DNA of 64,000 bases from Nocardia miyunensis NBRC 108239 (GTDB lineage: Bacteria > Actinomycetota > Actinomycetes > Mycobacteriales > Mycobacteriaceae). Location of the stretch: contig NZ_BDBQ01000070.1 in NCBI RefSeq assembly GCF_001613065.1, positions 1 to 64,000 of the forward strand, read 5' to 3'. The position numbers were made by a program, and so were the translations under genes. This document shows, one piece after another, positions 59,319-64,000 of the stretch; position 1 is the stretch's first letter; every line of letters starts with the position of its first letter. The notes under the pieces are model-generated. The model did no database searches. It was not told the DNA's origin and saw only the letters and a program-made list of their open reading frames with translations.

Positions 59319-60656
59319 ATGTCGATCGCATTCGAATCCGACGGCAAGATGTTGTCGAATGCGCGCTTGTTTCTGCGGGGCGTCGGTGTGCTGGCGGTGA
59401 TCGCGATCGCCTTGGCCGCAGTGTTGGCCAAGTTCGAGGGCGTGTTCGAGCACAGTGTGCGGGTGACCGCCGAGCTGGTCGATGTCGGGGATGGTCTGCC
59501 GCCGAAGGCGGATGTGAAGTACCGCGGTGTGCTGGTCGGCCGCGTTGGATCGGTGAGTGCCCCGGTCGGCGGCGGCTCGAACATGGTGTGGATCGACCTG
59601 GATCCCGGGTATGTGTCCGCGATACCGGATACGGTGACCGCACGAGTGGTACCCAGCAACGCGTTCGCGGTGCCGTCGGTGCAGTTGGTCTACAACGGTC
59701 CCGGCGCCCCGTTGAGTGCGGGGGCGCATATCGGCCAGGATCGCAGCTTGGCGACGGTGCAGTTGCAGACCTCGTTGACGGCGCTGGCCCGGATCGCGGG
59801 CGCGGCGGGGCGGTCCGGATCGGATCCCGCGCTGGGAATCCTGGCGGTTGTCGAGCGCGCGACCTCGGGGGAGGAAACGGAGGCCCTACAGGCCGGCGCG
59901 AATCTGTCTCGCATCGCTCGAACACTCAATGCTCAGATGGCGCCTGACGGAACCGGTTCCACGCTCGATGCGTTGTCGCGGGCGCTCACGGGTCTGCGGG
60001 CGTCGTCACCGGATCTGCTCGGCGCGGTGCACAACGCGATCGGCCCGATGCAGGTGCTGGCCGAGCGCAAGGACCAGCTGAGGGCTCTGCTGAGCGGTGG
60101 GTTGACCACGTCGTCCACGGTGGCCACGGCGTTGGACGACAACACCACGAAGATCACCGGTATCACCGCGAATATTTCCCCGGCATTGGCGGTAATCGCC
60201 GATGGCAGTAGCCATTTCACCCAGATGGAGCTGTCGCTGCAGAGGCTGGTCGGGCCCTTCGCCGGTGCCTGGGATCCCAAGACGCAGAACCTTACGGCCA
60301 AGGCGATCATCGAATTGACGCCACACCGGCAGTACACGCGCGCGGATTGCCCGCGGTACGGGGCGCTGGCCGGGCCCAGCTGCGCGACCGCACCGGCCGG
60401 TGCGCCCAAGATCATCGGGCCGCAGGCGGGTGCCTCGTCGGAAGATCTGAGCCTGATCGGCGGGAACGTCGGCCAGGTCGGCAGCAGCCAGGAACAGCAG
60501 AAGATCGCCGCACTTCTCGGAGGTGTCCCCAATCCGGCCGCGGACCTGCTGTTCGGCCCGCTGCTGCGTGGCTCCGACGCGACTGTCGTCCCCGCACCGG
60601 GCGCACCTGTCCCCGCGGCCCCGGGCGGCCCGACACCGAAGGAGGTGCCGCGGTGA
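59319..60656 (+). CDS. Mce family protein, MceA-type
   Basis: 445 residues. One N-terminal membrane helix (LRGVGVLAVIAIALAAVLA), then an MlaD/Mce domain (VRVTAELVDVGDGLPPKAD, VKYRGVLVGRVGSVSAP, ARVVPSNAFAVPSVQLVY), a helical Mce4_CUP1-like region, and a Pro/Ala-rich tail from about residue 420. MceA-type proteins form part of a periplasmic lipid-import channel; substrates in known systems include fatty acids and sterols. First gene of the block; its stop overlaps the mceB start. Start ATG 59319; ribosome binding site weak. Confidence 0.88.
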   Translation: MSIAFESDGKMLSNARLFLRGVGVLAVIAIALAAVLAKFEGVFEHSVRVTAELVDVGDGLPPKADVKYRGVLVGRVGSVSAPVGGGSNMVWIDLDPGYVSAIPDTVTARVVPSNAFAVPSVQLVYNGPGAPLSAGAHIGQDRSLATVQLQTSLTALARIAGAAGRSGSDPALGILAVVERATSGEETEALQAGANLSRIARTLNAQMAPDGTGSTLDALSRALTGLRASSPDLLGAVHNAIGPMQVLAERKDQLRALLSGGLTTSSTVATALDDNTTKITGITANISPALAVIADGSSHFTQMELSLQRLVGPFAGAWDPKTQNLTAKAIIELTPHRQYTRADCPRYGALAGPSCATAPAGAPKIIGPQAGASSEDLSLIGGNVGQVGSSQEQQKIAALLGGVPNPAADLLFGPLLRGSDATVVPAPGAPVPAAPGGPTPKEVPR

Positions 60657-61690
60657 GTTATCGCAAACCCTTGGCATGGCTGATCGTGTTCCTGGCGGCC
60701 TGCGTGGCGGCGACGTGGACGATATATGTCACGCTCGCACGCAGTGTCAGCGGGCAGACCGACACGTATTCGGCGATTTTCACCGACGTGTCGGGTCTGC
60801 ACGCCGGTGACGACGTGCGCATGGCGGGCGTGCGAGTGGGCCGGGTCACCACGGTCGACCTCGACGGGATCCACGCGAAGGTGACTTTCGCGATCCAGCA
60901 CCGGCAAAAGGTGTACGGGAATACCGCGGCCTCGATCACCTACCAGAACCTCATCGGGCAGCGGTATGTCGGACTGTCACTGCGTGCGTTCGGCGACCCG
61001 CGCGTAGTGCGGCCCGGCGGGCAGATCCCCCTGGCTCATACCGAGCCCTCGTTCGATATCTCCAAGCTGCTCAACGGTTTCGAACCACTGTTCAGCACGC
61101 TGGATCCGCGGCAGGTCGACAACATCAGCAACGCACTGGTGCGGGCGTTGCAGGGCGACAACGGCGCGATCACCACCCTGATCACCGAAACCGCCTCGCT
61201 GACACAGGCATTCGCGGGTCCCGATCAGATACTCGGCCAGGTCATCACCAACCTCAGCGCGGTGCTGGCCGAGCTGGCGCAGCAGAGCGGCAACCTGGCC
61301 ACGGTCATGCAGCAGACCCGCAGAATCTTCGACGGCTTGGCCCAGAACCGCGACGCGTTGTTCGGGCAGGTCGAATCGCTGTCCGGGGTACTGGGACGGG
61401 CCTCGCAGACCGTGGCGGGCGCCGCGCCGGCGATGAACCAGTTCCTCGACCGCCGGCCCGGATTCGCCCAGCACTTCATCGACAACCAGCGCAAGTTCGC
61501 CTACCTCGGATACAACCTGCCGCTGCTGATGAAATCCCTGGCCCGCATCACCGACAACGGCGCGTATCTCAACGCGTACGTGTGCAACGTGACCGCGAGC
61601 ATCATTCCCGGCATGGACCCGCTGATCGCCACCATTCTCGGCGCCACAACACCGAGTCATCGGCCCGAATACTCCCCGATCTGCAGGTAG
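60653..61690 (+). CDS. Mce family protein, MceB-type
   Basis: 345 residues from GTG 60653, which overlaps the mceA stop (GTGA) and has AAGGAGG 7 bases upstream. N-terminal membrane helix (PLAWLIVFLAACVAATWTIY), Mce domain (YSAIFTDVSGLHAGDDVRMA, VRVGRVTTVDLDG, ITYQNLIGQRYVGLS), then a long helical region with LSAVLAELAQQSGNLATVMQ and the C-terminal YVCNVTASI. The conserved Cys near the end is usual for MceB. Part of a lipid-import complex at the envelope. Confidence 0.9.
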   Translation: MSYRKPLAWLIVFLAACVAATWTIYVTLARSVSGQTDTYSAIFTDVSGLHAGDDVRMAGVRVGRVTTVDLDGIHAKVTFAIQHRQKVYGNTAASITYQNLIGQRYVGLSLRAFGDPRVVRPGGQIPLAHTEPSFDISKLLNGFEPLFSTLDPRQVDNISNALVRALQGDNGAITTLITETASLTQAFAGPDQILGQVITNLSAVLAELAQQSGNLATVMQQTRRIFDGLAQNRDALFGQVESLSGVLGRASQTVAGAAPAMNQFLDRRPGFAQHFIDNQRKFAYLGYNLPLLMKSLARITDNGAYLNAYVCNVTASIIPGMDPLIATILGATTPSHRPEYSPICR

Positions 61691-61702
61691 AGGAACCAGA
61701 CG

Positions 61703-62755
61703 ATGATCACACGATGGACACGGGGCTGGCGGCGGATGCGCGCGCGTCCGCTTGCCGAGCACAGCAAGGCCGGTATCGGCATGGTCGCGGTGACGGCGCT
61801 GGCCGTCGTGACCGGTGTCACCGTCTTCGTCCATTCGCTGCACGCTGGACAGGACGAATACCAGGCGGACTTCGCCCAGGCCGCCGGGGTCGAAGCGGGC
61901 AACGCGGTCACCCTCGCCGGTATCGAGGTCGGCACGGTCACCGGAACTCGCCTGGCCACCGATCACGTGGTGGTGACGATGAAACTGCGCCACGGGCTGC
62001 CGCTGGGCACCGGAACCCACGCGGCGATCAAACTCACCACGCTGCTGGGCTCCCGTTATGTCGAGCTGCAACCCGCGGGCGCGGGCCATCTGGCCGGCAA
62101 TCGGATCCCGCTGGCCGGCACCCAGGTGCCCTATGACCTGCAAAGCGCCTTGCAGGACGCCACTACCACCTTCGGCTCGATCGACGCGGACCGGATCGCG
62201 CAGACGATGACCGCGCTCAGTGACCAGTTACAGGGAACCCCTGCCGCGATTCCCCAGGTGCTGACGAACATGCGGTCCCTGGCCACGATCATCGCCGATC
62301 GCCGCAACCAGATCGGCGCATTGCTGACCAGCACCGATCAGGTGACCACGACGCTGCGCAACCAGCAGGGCGAATTGGGTGCCATGATCGGCCAGGGGCG
62401 AAATGTCCTGCAGCAGATCATCTCCCGGCAACACGCGATAGAGAGGCTGCTGAGTGCCACCACCACCCTGGTGCATCAGCTCGAACCGATCGCCGCGGGC
62501 GATCAACCCGAGATCCAGCAGTTGCTGGACAACCTGACCACGATGACCTCGATGCTCGCCGGACGCGACGACCTGCTGCGCAATATCCTGCAGATCCTGC
62601 CGGTGCCGTGGCGGCTGTTCGCCAATGCCCTGGGCAATGGCCAGGAACTGGTCGGCAACGGCCCCGACGGCGCCTTCATCGACTCGTTCATGTGTGCGCT
62701 GAGCGCATATGCGAAACAACTCAACCGGGCTCCCTACTTCAAGGACTGCAAATGA
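61703..62755 (+). CDS. Mce family protein, MceC-type
   Basis: 350 residues. Basic N-terminus and one membrane helix (IGMVAVTALAVVTGVTVFV), Mce domain (YQADFAQAAGVEAGNAVTLA, GIEVGTVTGTRL, IKLTTLLGSRYVELQPAG), then the amphipathic helical region and a C-terminal IDSFMCALSAYAKQLNRAP. GAGGA lies 9 bases before the ATG; 12 bp after mceB. The stop overlaps the mceD start. Confidence 0.9.
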   Translation: MITRWTRGWRRMRARPLAEHSKAGIGMVAVTALAVVTGVTVFVHSLHAGQDEYQADFAQAAGVEAGNAVTLAGIEVGTVTGTRLATDHVVVTMKLRHGLPLGTGTHAAIKLTTLLGSRYVELQPAGAGHLAGNRIPLAGTQVPYDLQSALQDATTTFGSIDADRIAQTMTALSDQLQGTPAAIPQVLTNMRSLATIIADRRNQIGALLTSTDQVTTTLRNQQGELGAMIGQGRNVLQQIISRQHAIERLLSATTTLVHQLEPIAAGDQPEIQQLLDNLTTMTSMLAGRDDLLRNILQILPVPWRLFANALGNGQELVGNGPDGAFIDSFMCALSAYAKQLNRAPYFKDCK

Positions 62756-63867
62756 GAGCGGTTGTCCGTGCACTGAAGCTGGCCCTGGTCACCGCCGCGG
62801 TCGTGCTGGCCGCCGAATGTTCCAGCGCACCAGTGGGCGCACTCACCAGCACATCGAACACGATCACCGCCCAGTTCCAAAGCACGAACGGCCTGTACGT
62901 CGGCAACTCGGTCTCGGTGCTGGGCATGCGGATCGGCAAGGTCGTGGCCATCCACCCCCACGCGACGTATTCCGACGTGACCTTGAATGTCGACAAGTGG
63001 GTCAAGATCCCGCGCAACGCGCAGGCGGTCACCGTGTCGACCTCGGTTCTGACCGACCGGCACATCGAACTGACGCCCGCCTACCGCGACGGCCCGACCC
63101 TGCCCGACCAGTCCGTCATCAGCCTCGACCACACCCGCACCCCGGTGGAATTCGACAGCCTGATGGCGATGGCGGACAAACTGTCCAAAGCGCTGGGCGC
63201 CCCAGGCCAGGGCACCGGACCGGTGGCCGGGCTCCTGGATACCGGATCCCAGATCGCCGCCGGTAACGGCAACAACCTGCGCCAGGCGATGAGCGAGTTG
63301 TCCCGCGCGCTGCAACTGGGCCCCGACAACGGCGCCGCGACCCGCCAGGCCATCACCACCGTCACCGGGAATCTCGACGCCCTCACCGCCGCCGCGGCCC
63401 ACAATGACCAAGCGCTGCGCGAATTCGGTTCCGGCATAGGCACACTCAGCGAGATCCTCGCCGATCAGAATCTGGGCGCGGGCAGTACCGGCGCCCAGCT
63501 CAACCAGATCATCATCGCGGTGACCGATCTGCTGCAACGCAACCGCGGCAACCTGCAACATCTCACGACCAATGCGAACACACTCACGACGTCGCTGGCG
63601 GACTACAACGACAACATCGCCGAGTTTCTGGACACCTTCCCCCTGGTCGCCGACAACGCCTACAACGCCATCGATCAGAAGATCGGCGCTCTGCGCGCCA
63701 CCATCAGCCTCGACAGATTCTTCCTGGACGGTCAGATGCTCAAGGAAGCCTGCAATCTGCTGGCCCTGAAAGACCTCGGCTGCGCCACCGGTACCCCCCG
63801 CGACATGGGACCGGATTTCGGTATCGGCCACATGCTCTCGGCGATCGCCGGAGTACCCCCGAAATAA
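62752..63867 (+). CDS. Mce family protein, MceD-type
   Basis: 371 residues from ATG 62752, overlapping the mceC stop (ATGA). N-terminal hydrophobic segment (LKLALVTAAVVLAAECSS), with a Cys but not a standard lipobox. Mce domain: ITAQFQSTNGLYVGNSVSVL, GMRIGKVVAIHP, VSTSVLTDRHIELTPAY, then TPVEFDSLMAMADKL. The C-terminus FFLDGQMLKEACNLLALKD is typical of MceD. Shorter tail than some homologues. In order with mceA-C. Confidence 0.9.
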   Translation: MRAVVRALKLALVTAAVVLAAECSSAPVGALTSTSNTITAQFQSTNGLYVGNSVSVLGMRIGKVVAIHPHATYSDVTLNVDKWVKIPRNAQAVTVSTSVLTDRHIELTPAYRDGPTLPDQSVISLDHTRTPVEFDSLMAMADKLSKALGAPGQGTGPVAGLLDTGSQIAAGNGNNLRQAMSELSRALQLGPDNGAATRQAITTVTGNLDALTAAAAHNDQALREFGSGIGTLSEILADQNLGAGSTGAQLNQIIIAVTDLLQRNRGNLQHLTTNANTLTTSLADYNDNIAEFLDTFPLVADNAYNAIDQKIGALRATISLDRFFLDGQMLKEACNLLALKDLGCATGTPRDMGPDFGIGHMLSAIAGVPPK

Positions 63868-63892
63868 CAGCGACACCGAGGAGAGGACGAGG

Positions 63893-64000
63893 ATGCGACG
63901 ACGAGTGCCACCACGCCGACGCTTGTGCGCTGTGGCCGCCGCGGTGACCGTCTCGACCACGGCATGGGCCGCCGGCGGCTGCTCGGCCAGCCTGGACACA
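63893..64000 (+). CDS. Mce family lipoprotein, MceE-type (start only)
   Basis: 36 residues before the window ends: MRRRVPPRRRLCAVAAAV, then TTAWAAGGCSASLD. Twin-Arg-rich N-terminus, hydrophobic stretch and lipobox AAGG-C place it as a lipoprotein, the expected fifth gene (mceE) of an mce block. GAGGAGAGGACGAGG precedes the ATG. 25 bp after mceD. Confidence 0.8.
   Translation, partial: MRRRVPPRRRLCAVAAAVTVSTTAWAAGGCSASLDT

Noticed and set aside
62752..63867. Lipoprotein (MceE) assignment because of AAECSS near the start
   Set aside because: The residues before Cys do not make a lipobox, the C-terminus is MceD-like, and a true lipoprotein start follows at 63893.

Overview
The window is high-GC actinomycete DNA, most likely from a Nocardia or close relative. 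Pointers are a four-to-five gene mce block, a SAM-IV riboswitch, a P450 that reads as an orthologue of mycobacterial CYP144, AfsR/SARP regulators and a type VII (WXG100-like) toxin locus. Calls come from reading motifs and comparing them with remembered families; no search was run.

Left part (1-9313): ordinary metabolic genes. A SARP-type regulator (cut by the edge) follows a dienoyl-CoA isomerase-like crotonase. Then come a shortened OHCU-decarboxylase-like protein, a YbaK-type deacylase, a flavin reductase, a LysE exporter, a class V aminotransferase behind a SAM-IV riboswitch, a tandem non-coding repeat, two small genes, a broken glyoxalase gene, and a TetR gene divergent from an SDR/dehydrogenase pair.

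Centre (9314-42250): one reading frame of 31.5 kb encodes a 10,485-residue protein. It starts with a WXG100-like/CpnT-type head and ends in a papain-fold glutamine-deamidase-like toxin domain, followed by a small candidate immunity gene. In between I read three more papain-fold modules, a SecA-like ATPase motor, an OTU protease followed by two ubiquitin-interacting-motif-like helices, a Cys-less OTU-like copy, three ADP-ribosyltransferase-like modules, a HopA1-like module, a calpain-like protease and two protein-glutaminase-like modules. These are joined by disordered and repetitive linkers. The upstream partner gene has decayed, but its frame still overlaps the toxin start.

42251-46415: an IPT/TIG nine-repeat protein and a broken one-repeat copy of it flank an HTH-type regulator. 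Both IPT copies have related leaders with 10-bp iterons.

46492-54348: a SARP-centred island. A DrrAB-like ABC exporter, an AfsR-like SARP regulator, a DUF4097-like protein, and a 3Fe-4S ferredoxin with a P450 are present. Three promoters carry the same array of TGTCAG direct repeats (11-12 bp spacing) and the same downstream sequence, so they probably form one regulon driven by the SARP protein encoded among them.

54349-59318: a scarred region with a tRNA-Thr 5' half, a truncated hydrolase, a CYP144-like P450, a second P450, a possible group II intron fragment and a paired non-coding motif. 59319-64000: mceA-mceB-mceC-mceD and the start of the mceE lipoprotein gene, with no yrbE genes directly upstream.
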